The notes below the pieces were generated by a model. That model searched no databases. It was not told where the DNA came from and was given only the letters and a program-made list of their open reading frames with translations. Positions 1-5,033 of a DNA stretch of 5,033 nucleotides are shown here, in pieces. Position 1 is the first letter of the stretch, and each line of letters opens with the position of its first letter. Both the position numbers and the translations under genes were made by a program. The stretch comes from Mobilitalea sp. GTDB lineage: Bacteria > Bacillota_A > Clostridia > Lachnospirales > Lachnospiraceae. The stretch is taken from positions 1 to 5,033 of the forward strand of contig JARKQP010000961.1 in assembly GCA_029974875.1 (NCBI GenBank). Direction: 5' to 3'.

Positions 1-818
1 ATGAAAAGAGTAATATTTTATCGGAGGACCAGTTCTTTCATATTTCATTTGAGAAGGAAATACTTCACTGGCTGTCCCTGTGCCTGGAAGCCAGTAAATT
101 AAGAGAGGCAGCTTTGGTAATAACTGCAATTGAGCAGCTGATGGAAATAATTAAAGAATTCTCTGCTGATGGGATAATGGAGATAAATATGGATGTAATT
201 AAAACTATGATGGGCTCAAAAAATAATATAGAAGCGGCATTTTTAATTGAGGAGCATATACAATCGGCAAGAACCATGATGCTTGGGAAGCTTATGGAAG
301 CCCTGGAGGATAGAATTGACAGTCAATGTTTGGAACTTAAGCTCATAAAAGAAACACAATACTATTATTATCAGAATGTAGTGAAAGCTTTTTATAACAG
401 TAAATATTATTCCTCCTATCCGGGAATAAATTATCGTTGTAATGGTATTAAACTTTCTAATGGGCTGGAGCTATGGTTCCGTGTAGAAATAGATTATAAA
501 TTATTCGCCGGCTTCTGCGTTTATGATACAAAAGCCCAGCTGCAAAAGGATAATTTTAATAGCAAGGTAATAAGTGAAATATGTAGCCAGCTTCCTGAAC
601 TTGATTTAAATAGGGAGGATTGGTGGGTTTCGTGGAGATACTTGCCAACAGGAACAGTGGATGTAGAGGATAGCTGTCCTGATTTTAAAAATTTTTCTGA
701 CCGGTATGCGGCAGAATTTAATGCTTATACTAGCTTGTTTGATGAGGCGTATTTCTGTGAATTCGTCGATAAATGTATGATCCAGATTAATAACATGCTA
801 AATATATTACGTCAGTAA
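1..818 (+). CDS. C-terminal part of a PD-(D/E)XK nuclease-like (PDDEXK_4 type) protein, 5' truncated by the window
   Basis: The reading frame is already open at position 3 and runs to a TAA at 816-818, giving 271 residues with no start visible, so the gene begins outside the window. Visible features are a helical stretch (HWLSLCLEASKLREAAL, then a segment with KNNIEAAFLIEEHI), a beta-rich section with LELWFRVEIDYKLFAGFCVYD, a WWVSWRYLP motif, and a closing LFDEAYFCEFVDKCM helix. This order resembles the region after the catalytic core in PDDEXK_4 family proteins, which are often found in accessory regions and have no settled function. That assignment is from memory of the family. The catalytic D...(D/E)XK residues would lie upstream, so nuclease activity cannot be judged here. 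The final residues MLNILRQ are repeated in DNA downstream of the stop. No terminator is evident before the next gene. The protein could instead be an unrelated hypothetical. Confidence 0.6.
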   Translation, partial: EKSNILSEDQFFHISFEKEILHWLSLCLEASKLREAALVITAIEQLMEIIKEFSADGIMEINMDVIKTMMGSKNNIEAAFLIEEHIQSARTMMLGKLMEALEDRIDSQCLELKLIKETQYYYYQNVVKAFYNSKYYSSYPGINYRCNGIKLSNGLELWFRVEIDYKLFAGFCVYDTKAQLQKDNFNSKVISEICSQLPELDLNREDWWVSWRYLPTGTVDVEDSCPDFKNFSDRYAAEFNAYTSLFDEAYFCEFVDKCMIQINNMLNILRQ

Positions 819-920
819 CATCTGGTGTTGTTTAATCATATGCTTAACATATTGCGTCAGTAGTATCTGATACTGTTTAATCATATGTTTAATATATTGC
901 GTCAATAGCATCCGATGATG
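786..920 (+). repeat. Three tandem 45-bp units copying the 3' end and stop codon of the upstream gene
   Basis: Units are anchored by ATG at 795, 840 and 885, exactly 45 bp apart. In the frame of the upstream gene each unit reads M-(L/F)-N-I-L-R-Q-stop (stops at 816, 861 and 906). The first two are followed by a related HLVLFNH / YLILFNH spacer, and the third copy decays after about position 920. Differences between units fall mostly at third codon positions (CTA/CTT, AAT/AAC, TTA/TTG, CAG/CAA, TAA/TAG). The repeat therefore spans the end of the coding sequence and the following spacer. The left edge is degenerate and could be placed a few bases either way. Confidence 0.85.
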
Positions 921-959
921 TACCAGGTTAGTAACTTTAAAATACTCTTTTGTCCGTTC

Positions 960-999
960 TAATATCACCAAAAGAAACGCACATGTAAAATAAAAGGAG
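960..999 (+). promoter_or_regulatory. Weak candidate promoter element and ribosome binding site of the response regulator gene
   Basis: A TAATAT box at 960-965 could be a -10, but the sequence 17 bp upstream is only a poor -35 (TTTAAA-like). The promoter call is therefore weak and may need an activator if it is real. The ribosome binding site is clear: AAGGAG at 994-999, 5 nt before the ATG at 1005. No terminator separates this gene from the nuclease-like gene, so some transcription could also enter from upstream. Confidence 0.3.
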
Positions 1000-1004
1000 C
1001 TGTT

Positions 1005-1661
1005 ATGGGACACATACTTATAGTAGATGACGAAAAGTCCATAAGCGATTTAATCGCGATGAACCTAACCATGGTAGGGCATACCTGCGAACAGGCCTTT
1101 GACGGCAAGGAGGCTTTGGAGAAATTACGTGCAGGTCATTTTGACCTGTGCTTATTGGACATTATGCTTCCAGGAAAGGACGGCTTTGAATTAATAGATG
1201 ATTTTAAAAAGTCAAATGTTCCTGTTATTTATCTATCAGCGAAAAGCTCCCTGACAGACAGGGTGAAGGGACTGAACCTGGGAGCTGAGGACTATATTGT
1301 GAAGCCCTTTGAAGCGCTGGAGTTAATAGCAAGAATTGATGTAGTCCTGAGAAGGGAAGGAAAAAATAAAAATATATTTACCCACAACAAGGTTACGGTC
1401 GATTTAAACAAGCATCTAGTTCTTAAGGATAATCAGGTAATTGACCTGACTGCACAGGAGTATTTACTCTTAGAAGCACTGATTCTGAACCAAAACCTTG
1501 CCCTTACCAGGGAACAGCTGTTAAGCATCGCCTGGGGCTATGATTACAGCGGGGAAACCAGAACCGTTGATATGCATATCCAAAGGCTGCGGAAGAAATT
1601 AGAATGGGAGGATATTATTAAAACCGTATTTAAATTCGGTTACAGACTGGAGGTACATTAA
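1005..1661 (+). CDS. OmpR/PhoB-family response regulator
   Basis: This 218-residue protein has the usual length and two-domain plan of a winged-helix response regulator. The receiver domain (about residues 2-117) shows the acidic pair Asp8-Asp9, the phospho-acceptor Asp52 in LLDIMLPGKDG, Ser78 in the usual Thr/Ser switch position, Tyr97 in GAEDYIVKPF, and Lys100. A short linker leads to the DNA-binding domain (about 124-217), with the typical LTAQEYLLLEAL start, the LTREQLLSIAWG region, and the recognition-helix stretch RTVDMHIQRLRKKLE. Phosphorylation by the adjacent kinase should promote dimerisation and binding to tandem direct repeats. A good AAGGAG site sits 5 nt before the ATG. The stop lies 2 nt before the kinase start, so the two are almost certainly one operon. 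The 11-bp repeat at 3131-3149 is a plausible target. The specific regulon cannot be named. Confidence 0.95.
   Translation: MGHILIVDDEKSISDLIAMNLTMVGHTCEQAFDGKEALEKLRAGHFDLCLLDIMLPGKDGFELIDDFKKSNVPVIYLSAKSSLTDRVKGLNLGAEDYIVKPFEALELIARIDVVLRREGKNKNIFTHNKVTVDLNKHLVLKDNQVIDLTAQEYLLLEALILNQNLALTREQLLSIAWGYDYSGETRTVDMHIQRLRKKLEWEDIIKTVFKFGYRLEVH
1649..1653 (+). promoter_or_regulatory. Ribosome binding site that fixes the GTG start of the sensor kinase
   Basis: GGAGG at 1649-1653 lies inside the last codons of the regulator gene, 10 nt before the GTG at 1664. No ATG in the kinase frame occurs until residue 71, which is past the first membrane segment, so GTG is the credible start. The arrangement suggests translational coupling of the pair. 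Confidence 0.75.
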
Positions 1662-1663
1662 AC

Positions 1664-3043
1664 GTGAAGCTATGGATCAAGATTTTCTTAAGCATCGTAA
1701 TTTTATCCTTATCCACTCTTACCATCAGCATTGCCTATATCATTAACCAAAACCATATAACCAGTATTAACAGGGAGCAGGAAAGGTCTTTGGGTGAATT
1801 TGAGCTGATACGGATTTCACTTGGCAACAGTCTGGATTTTTCGGGAACCTCAACAGATACCCTTACGGTTATCATGGACCGGTATGGAGAATATTACAAG
1901 AATAGGGGCATTTCCTTGGGGTTATATACCAATGGAGAATATGTCTATAATAATATTTCTTCCTTAAACCCGGATACCTATCAAGCGCTCTTATCCGTTA
2001 AGGAGAATGAGAAAATTGCCCATATCATCCGTTCTGATTCCCAGAACTATATTCTGATATCGGATTTAATTGCTGATAATGCTGTACTTTTGTATGCCAG
2101 GGATATCAGTGAAATATATGAATCTAGAAGTAATAGCATCCGGCTTTATATAATTCTGCTTCTTATTCTTACCGGCTTCCTCGGTGTTTTTTCCTATCTG
2201 TACGCCAAATGGGTTACCCGTCCCCTGAATGCCCTGCATAGGGGAGCGATGGATATTTCCTCCGGTAACTATGATATTTACCTGTCAGAAAAGGATAAGG
2301 AATTCAGGGATGTAGCCGGTGCCTTTAACCAAATGGCAAAGGATGTAAAGGACAGGACACAGGAATTAGAAGAAAGGGCGAAGGAGCTACAGACTTTTAT
2401 AGATGATTTATCCCATGAAATGAATACACCGCTAACCTCGATCCAGGGGTATTCCCAATTCCTATTAAATGCCAATGCTTCGGAGGAGCAGAAAAGAACC
2501 GCTGCCCAGTATATTCATTCAGAATCTAAGAGAATAAGGGATATGTATTCGAAATTAATGGTGCTTAGCTTTGCAAGGGAACATAATATCGAGAGTAAGA
2601 CGTACCGTTGTGAAGAATTAGTAGAGGAAGTCCGTAAAACCTTTCATCATCAGATGCTAGAGCAGAGTATAAATTTTACGAAAGAAATATCTGCTGATTA
2701 TCTTAATGTAGATAAAACCCTCTTTCATATGCTGTTAAGCAACCTGGTCAAAAATAGCCTGCAGGCTATGGAGACGGGAGGAAGCATTCATATCAGTATT
2801 TATAACCAGAATGATTTATCTAAAATAGTCGTAAAGGATACCGGCATGGGCATACCGGCAGACAAGCTGGAGCAGGTAACAAAGCCTTTTTACAGAATTG
2901 ATAAATCAAGATCGAGACAAACGGGAGGTGCAGGTCTTGGATTATCCATATGCAGCAAAATTGTAGCATTACACGAGGGCAGTATGGAAATTCATTCCGT
3001 ACAGGGTGAAGGTACGTCAATCACCATTACACTTCCGGCTTAG
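1664..3043 (+). CDS. Membrane sensor histidine kinase, partner of the upstream regulator
   Basis: The protein has 459 residues and starts at GTG. Domains in order: membrane helix 1 (about 5-27), an extracytoplasmic sensor region (about 28-158) with no fold I recognise, membrane helix 2 (about 160-182), a HAMP domain (about 183-237) running into a charged signalling helix, the HisKA dimerisation domain with phospho-acceptor His251 in DLSHEMNTPLTSIQGY, and a HATPase domain. ATP-site motifs are all present: N-box around Asn364 in LVKNSLQAM, G1 box DTGMGIP (392-398), F-box KPFYRIDKSRS, and G2 box GGAGLGLSI (421-429). It is thus expected to be catalytically active, autophosphorylating and passing phosphate to Asp52 of the regulator. 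The H-box reads HEMNTPLT instead of the more common HELRTPLT. The ligand is unknown. No clear terminator follows, so read-through into the lipoprotein gene is possible. Confidence 0.95.
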   Translation: MKLWIKIFLSIVILSLSTLTISIAYIINQNHITSINREQERSLGEFELIRISLGNSLDFSGTSTDTLTVIMDRYGEYYKNRGISLGLYTNGEYVYNNISSLNPDTYQALLSVKENEKIAHIIRSDSQNYILISDLIADNAVLLYARDISEIYESRSNSIRLYIILLLILTGFLGVFSYLYAKWVTRPLNALHRGAMDISSGNYDIYLSEKDKEFRDVAGAFNQMAKDVKDRTQELEERAKELQTFIDDLSHEMNTPLTSIQGYSQFLLNANASEEQKRTAAQYIHSESKRIRDMYSKLMVLSFAREHNIESKTYRCEELVEEVRKTFHHQMLEQSINFTKEISADYLNVDKTLFHMLLSNLVKNSLQAMETGGSIHISIYNQNDLSKIVVKDTGMGIPADKLEQVTKPFYRIDKSRSRQTGGAGLGLSICSKIVALHEGSMEIHSVQGEGTSITITLPA

Positions 3044-3130
3044 TGTACTGTCTCATTCATAATTATACTAACAGCGCGGCCCAAAGATGAGTGAGGCAGC
3101 ATGCTGGGCAATTATCTTGAACACCACAAT

Positions 3131-3149
3131 TTACAACTCTGTTACAACT
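3131..3149 (+). promoter_or_regulatory. 11-bp-period direct repeat, candidate operator for the OmpR-type regulator
   Basis: TTACAACT occurs at 3131-3138 and again at 3142-3149, a perfect 8-bp match with an 11-bp period. A degenerate third register (TTGTGAAT) falls at 3153. Dimers of PhoB/OmpR-type regulators bind head-to-tail half-sites with about one helical turn spacing. The repeat ends 3 bp before the candidate -35, the position expected for an activator contacting RNA polymerase. Binding by the regulator encoded at 1005-1661 is inference. Confidence 0.6.
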
Positions 3150-3152
3150 TCA

Positions 3153-3183
3153 TTGTGAATCTGATAACTTCTGCTACTATACT
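3153..3183 (+). promoter_or_regulatory. Candidate promoter of the lipoprotein gene
   Basis: TTGTGA at 3153-3158 can serve as a -35. The -10 is either TACTAT (3175-3180, 16-bp spacer) or TATACT (3178-3183, 19-bp spacer). The non-ideal -35 and spacing fit a promoter that relies on an activator bound at the adjacent direct repeat. Transcription would begin near 3187-3190. Confidence 0.55.
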
Positions 3184-3185
3184 GT

Positions 3186-3211
3186 ATTTAACAGGAGCGA
3201 ACCTGTTAAAT
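3186..3211 (+). promoter_or_regulatory. Perfect 10-bp inverted repeat at the start of the lipoprotein leader
   Basis: The arms 3186-3195 (ATTTAACAGG) and 3202-3211 (CCTGTTAAAT) pair perfectly around a 6-nt AGCGAA loop. The predicted transcript begins at or just inside the left arm, so the RNA would carry a hairpin at its 5' end. That could protect it from decay, or the DNA palindrome could be an operator for a second regulator. It lacks a following T-tract, so it is not a terminator. The ribosome binding site (AGAAGGGA, about 3220-3227) is outside the stem, 5 nt before the ATG at 3233, so simple masking of that site is unlikely. Confidence 0.65.
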
Positions 3212-3232
3212 TAATAGAAAGAAGGGATTACT

Positions 3233-3973
3233 ATGAGAAAAAAAATATTGATGATATCTGTGATTGCTGTCATTGGTTTTACCGGCTGTTCAAAAGCTGA
3301 GATTGAAAGGAATCCGGTTGCCATAGCGGACGCGGCTTCTCTGGATGATAAAATCGGGTCAGAAGCTCCAGAGGATGCATCAGCGAATGAAGAAATAACA
3401 AAAGAGCCTAAGGTAACAGGCACCGGTGAAGAAGCAAAAGAGGATCCAAAAGAAGAAACAAAGGAGGAAGAGGCCGGTAATTCGGGTACGGCAGTAGATC
3501 CTACACCTGTAACTATTGAAATCGAAGGGATGAAGGAGACAATGTATGGGCTATGGCATGCAGGCGACGGCTACAAGATTATGTATGATGTTGACAGATT
3601 CGAATATTCTAAGAAAGACGGAAGCGATACCTTTGTAGCAGAAAACCCAGATCCTGCAATTTATCCATATGTATATCTGAGCATCAACCGGCTTGAAAAT
3701 AAAAGTGCTAAGGATTATGTAAAGGAGCTGTCAGATACACTTTCTAAAAGCGGCTTAAAATCTGAGACAACAACTGACGCTTCAATAGGAAAGTATAAAG
3801 GGACTATAGTCACAGCCCGTGCCGGTTCCGAATGGAATTCTATCATTCGCAATTACTACATTATTGAAAATGGCACATCGTTATACACCATGGAATCCCA
3901 GTACTTTTTAGAAGCAGCAGAAGGCTATGGTGCAAGAATTTATGCCATGTTAAATACATTTGAAATGAAGTAG
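3233..3973 (+). CDS. Secreted lipoprotein with acidic/lysine-rich spacer and C-terminal globular domain
   Basis: The 246-residue product starts with a short lipoprotein signal peptide: MRKK, a hydrophobic core at 5-17, and a lipobox FTGC with the acylated cysteine at residue 19. It should be anchored to the outer face of the membrane. Residues about 40-88 are a low-complexity, Glu/Lys-rich stretch (KEDPKEETKEEE) that probably acts as a flexible spacer. Residues about 92-246 look like one folded alpha/beta domain, with YKIMYDVDRFEYS, PYVYLSINRLENKSAKDYVKELSDTL and a closing GYGARIYAMLNTFEMK. The strand and helix order recalls PsbP/Mog1-like lipoprotein domains, but this is only a resemblance and no enzyme motif is visible. 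It follows the kinase after 189 bp, has its own promoter and candidate operator, and is closed by a terminator. A role as output or accessory sensor of the two-component system is inference. Confidence 0.9.
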   Translation: MRKKILMISVIAVIGFTGCSKAEIERNPVAIADAASLDDKIGSEAPEDASANEEITKEPKVTGTGEEAKEDPKEETKEEEAGNSGTAVDPTPVTIEIEGMKETMYGLWHAGDGYKIMYDVDRFEYSKKDGSDTFVAENPDPAIYPYVYLSINRLENKSAKDYVKELSDTLSKSGLKSETTTDASIGKYKGTIVTARAGSEWNSIIRNYYIIENGTSLYTMESQYFLEAAEGYGARIYAMLNTFEMK

Positions 3974-4023
3974 TCAATCGGATGCTTTTATTGCGTCTAT
4001 AATATCCTTCTGTAAGGAGTTAA

Positions 4024-4060
4024 AAAAGGTGCCCTACATTTTTAGTGTAAGGCACCTTTT
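4024..4060 (+). terminator. Intrinsic terminator after the lipoprotein gene, probably bidirectional
   Basis: The arms AAAAGGTGCC (4024-4033) and GGCACCTTTT (4051-4060) pair perfectly. After one mismatch, TACA (4035-4038) pairs with TGTA (4046-4049) and closes a short loop. The T-run ends the right arm and the A-run 4022-4027 precedes the left arm, so the structure could stop transcription from either side. It lies about 50 bp after the lipoprotein stop. Confidence 0.85.
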
Positions 4061-4098
4061 GTTCACCTTATGTTCTGCACCGTTTTACGGAACCCTTA

Positions 4099-4120
4099 AA
4101 TAGTACATAAATAGTACACA
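4099..4120 (+). repeat. 11-bp tandem direct repeat upstream of the reductase promoter
   Basis: AATAGTACATA (4099-4109) and AATAGTACACA (4110-4120) match at 10 of 11 positions. The next 11 bp (AATTCATATTT) keep only the AAT start and scattered matches. The repeat ends 16 bp before the -35 at 4137. A one-turn direct repeat at this place is a candidate activator or repressor site. The half-site differs from the TTACAACT repeat upstream of the lipoprotein, so a different regulator is likely. Confidence 0.5.
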
Positions 4121-4136
4121 AATTCATATTTTACTA

Positions 4137-4167
4137 TTGACTTATAGTTAACAAGAAGGTTTATAAT
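4137..4167 (+). promoter_or_regulatory. Candidate sigma-A promoter for the aldo/keto reductase transcript
   Basis: TTGACT at 4137-4142 and a consensus TATAAT at 4162-4167 are separated by 19 bp, slightly longer than ideal. It is the best promoter in the 4061-4405 interval, downstream of the terminator. It would give an untranslated leader of about 230 nt before the reductase start. Confidence 0.6.
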
Positions 4168-4172
4168 TTTTT

Positions 4173-4377
4173 ATGAACCATAAAACGGTAGCCTATTTTA
4201 AGCCCATAATAACCATAATAACAAGAGAGGAAGCATATGGCTCTCTTGGAACCGGAGTAATATTAGTGGTGCCTAAAAGAAGCAGCCAAAAGAGCCTATG
4301 GTGCAGAGCATTCCCCTTGGCGGTCTGAAACAGCCGTATTGGCGGATGCTGTTAAAATTCACAAACAGGCTAAATAA
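4173..4377 (+). pseudogene. Short frameshifted coding remnant before the reductase gene
   Basis: An ATG at 4173 opens a frame of 51 codons (MNHKTVAYFKPI..., TGA at 4326-4328). A second frame of clearly protein-like character runs from about 4276 to a TAA at 4375, reading KEAAKRAYGAEHSPW then RSETAVLADAVKIHKQAK, but it has no start of its own. Dropping one base in the AAAA run at 4275-4278 would join both parts into a 67-residue product ending 28 nt before the reductase. The ribosome binding site of the ATG is weak (AAGAAGG, 13 nt away). I do not recognise the protein. It may be the decayed tail of a larger gene, a frameshifted small gene, or a chance open frame; the second half is the more convincing. 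Confidence 0.35.
4222..4248 (+). other. 8-bp hairpin in the reductase leader
   Basis: CAAGAGAG (4222-4229) and CTCTCTTG (4241-4248) are perfect complements around an 11-nt loop. There is no T-tract, so it is not a terminator. It overlaps the possible coding remnant, so it may have no role of its own. Confidence 0.35.
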
Positions 4378-4405
4378 AATTCAATATAAAAGGAGAAAAA
4401 CTATT

Positions 4406-5033
4406 ATGAAAACGATGAACTTAGGACAATCAAATTTACAGGTACCAGTTATTGCAGTTGGCTGTATGCGTATCAACGGATTAAGTAAACCGGATGCGGA
4501 GAGTTTTGTTCAGACGGCTTTGGAGAATGGTGCGAATTTCTTTGATCATGCGGATATTTATGGCGGGGGAACCTGCGAAGAGGTATTTGCGGATGCAATT
4601 CATATGAATGCTACGGTACGTGAAAAGATCATCCTGCAATCCAAATGCGGAATCAGAAAGGGCATGTTTGATTTCTCCAAGGAGCATATCTTAGAAGCGG
4701 TAGACGGCAGTCTGAAACGGTTGAAAACTGATTATCTGGATGTGCTGCTCCTGCACCGCCCGGATGCACTGGTGGAGCCGGAGGAGGTCGCCGAGGCATT
4801 TGACCAGCTCTATAGCAGTGGAAAGGTCCGTAACTTTGGCGTATCCAATCAAAACCCTATGCAGATACAGCTGCTTCAAAAATGGCTGAAGCAGCCGATT
4901 GTGGCTAACCAGCTGCAGCTGAGCATTACCAATGCCACTATGATTTCGGCAGGCATCCATGTTAACATGCTTGATGAGCCCGCTGTCAACCGTGACGGCA
5001 GTGTTTTGGATTTCTGCCGCCTGAAGGATATTA
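4406..5033 (+). CDS. Aldo/keto reductase, YdhF-like, 3' truncated by the window
   Basis: The frame stays open to the window end, giving 209 codons of a protein usually near 300 residues. The start is ATG 4406 with AAAGGAG at 4389-4395, 10 nt upstream; an ATG at 4415 is less well placed. The protein begins MKTMNLGQSNLQVPVIAVGCMR, the usual first strand of the TIM barrel. The catalytic tetrad is complete: Asp47 and Tyr52 in FFDHADIYGGG, Lys80 in LQSKCGI, and His117 in DVLLLHRPD. GKVRNFGVSNQNP and the later INVNM-like segment (GIHVNMLDEPAVNRDGS) fit the YdhF subgroup. It should be a cytosolic NADPH-dependent reductase of carbonyl compounds with unknown substrate. The C-terminal cofactor-binding loop is outside the window. 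It lies after a terminator and has its own promoter, so it is probably independent of the two-component operon. Confidence 0.92.
   Translation, partial: MKTMNLGQSNLQVPVIAVGCMRINGLSKPDAESFVQTALENGANFFDHADIYGGGTCEEVFADAIHMNATVREKIILQSKCGIRKGMFDFSKEHILEAVDGSLKRLKTDYLDVLLLHRPDALVEPEEVAEAFDQLYSSGKVRNFGVSNQNPMQIQLLQKWLKQPIVANQLQLSITNATMISAGIHVNMLDEPAVNRDGSVLDFCRLKDI

Larger units (their letters stand above)
4079..4189. repeat. Widely spaced inverted repeat enclosing the reductase promoter region
   Basis: ACCGTTTTACGG (4079-4090) is matched in reverse complement by CCATAAAACGGT (4178-4189), 11 of 12 positions, with 9 outermost bases exact. The enclosed AT-rich segment contains the AATAGTACA repeats and the promoter. 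A miniature transposable element is possible, but I see no flanking target-site duplication, and a 12-bp imperfect match may be chance. Confidence 0.35.

Noticed and set aside
1..102. ATG-started 33-codon frame at the left edge
   Set aside because: It overlaps the long open frame of the nuclease-like gene in another register and shows no protein-like features.
927..951. Possible regulator half-sites (GTTAGTAACTT) before the response regulator gene, suggesting autoregulation
   Set aside because: The similarity to the TTACAACT repeat needs an extra base and there is no second copy in an 11-bp register.
807..1013. Minus-strand 68-codon open frame with a 15-residue repeat (LLTQY-KHMIKQ)
   Set aside because: It is the antisense image of the 45-bp DNA repeat, whose length is a multiple of three. 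It starts at a GTG inside the regulator's first codons with no ribosome binding site. The substitution pattern fits the + strand frame better.
2278..3020. Minus-strand open frames within the kinase gene
   Set aside because: They are antisense to the conserved HAMP, HisKA and HATPase coding sequence and have no independent features.
3097..3106. CAGCATGCTG palindrome after the kinase gene, considered as a terminator or operator
   Set aside because: It is only 10 bp with no loop and no following T-tract. Nearby GCCCA/TGGGC arms are short and far apart. No support beyond chance.
3975..4000. Resemblance of ATCGGATGCT after the lipoprotein stop to the reverse complement of the third 45-bp unit
   Set aside because: A 10-bp match between two places in 5 kb, counting both strands, is expected many times by chance, and the match does not extend.
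4481..4960. Minus-strand open frames opposite the aldo/keto reductase
   Set aside because: The + strand frame carries the complete catalytic tetrad and family motifs; the opposite frames are shadows.

Overview
The window looks like chromosomal DNA of a low-GC Gram-positive anaerobe. Lachnospiraceae or a related Clostridia lineage is my best guess; this is inference, not a database result. The grounds are AT-rich spacers, strong AGGAG-type ribosome binding sites, a GTG start, a Gram-positive style lipoprotein, and an OmpR/PhoB-type two-component pair of the kind common in clostridia. All supported genes lie on the + strand.

Layout. (1) Positions 1-818 hold the C-terminal 271 residues of a gene that begins upstream. 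It resembles the C-terminal part of PD-(D/E)XK nuclease-like proteins (PDDEXK_4 type). Its last codons and stop are copied in three tandem 45-bp units (about 786-920). (2) Positions 1005-3043 hold a response regulator and a membrane sensor kinase, separated by 2 nt. (3) Positions 3044-3232 form a compact regulatory spacer: an 11-bp-period TTACAACT direct repeat, a promoter, and a perfect 10-bp hairpin at the expected 5' end of the transcript. (4) Positions 3233-3973 encode a lipoprotein with an acidic/lysine-rich spacer and a C-terminal globular domain. An intrinsic terminator follows at 4024-4060. (5) Positions 4061-4405 have no intact gene. They hold a second 11-bp-period direct repeat (AATAGTACA), a good promoter, a widely spaced inverted repeat, and a short frameshifted coding remnant. 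(6) From 4406 to the window end there is an aldo/keto reductase of the YdhF type with a complete catalytic tetrad, cut by the window edge.

How it may work together. The kinase senses an envelope or extracellular signal through a domain of about 130 residues and phosphorylates Asp52 of the regulator. Regulators of this family bind direct repeats spaced by one helical turn, and such a repeat sits directly against the -35 of the lipoprotein gene. The simplest reading is a three-gene sense-and-respond module in which the regulator controls the lipoprotein, and the lipoprotein may be effector or feedback partner. The flanking nuclease-like gene and the reductase appear to be separate units. I did not find clear evidence of a wholly new system. 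The most unusual item is the tandem repeat of a gene's 3' end including its stop codon.
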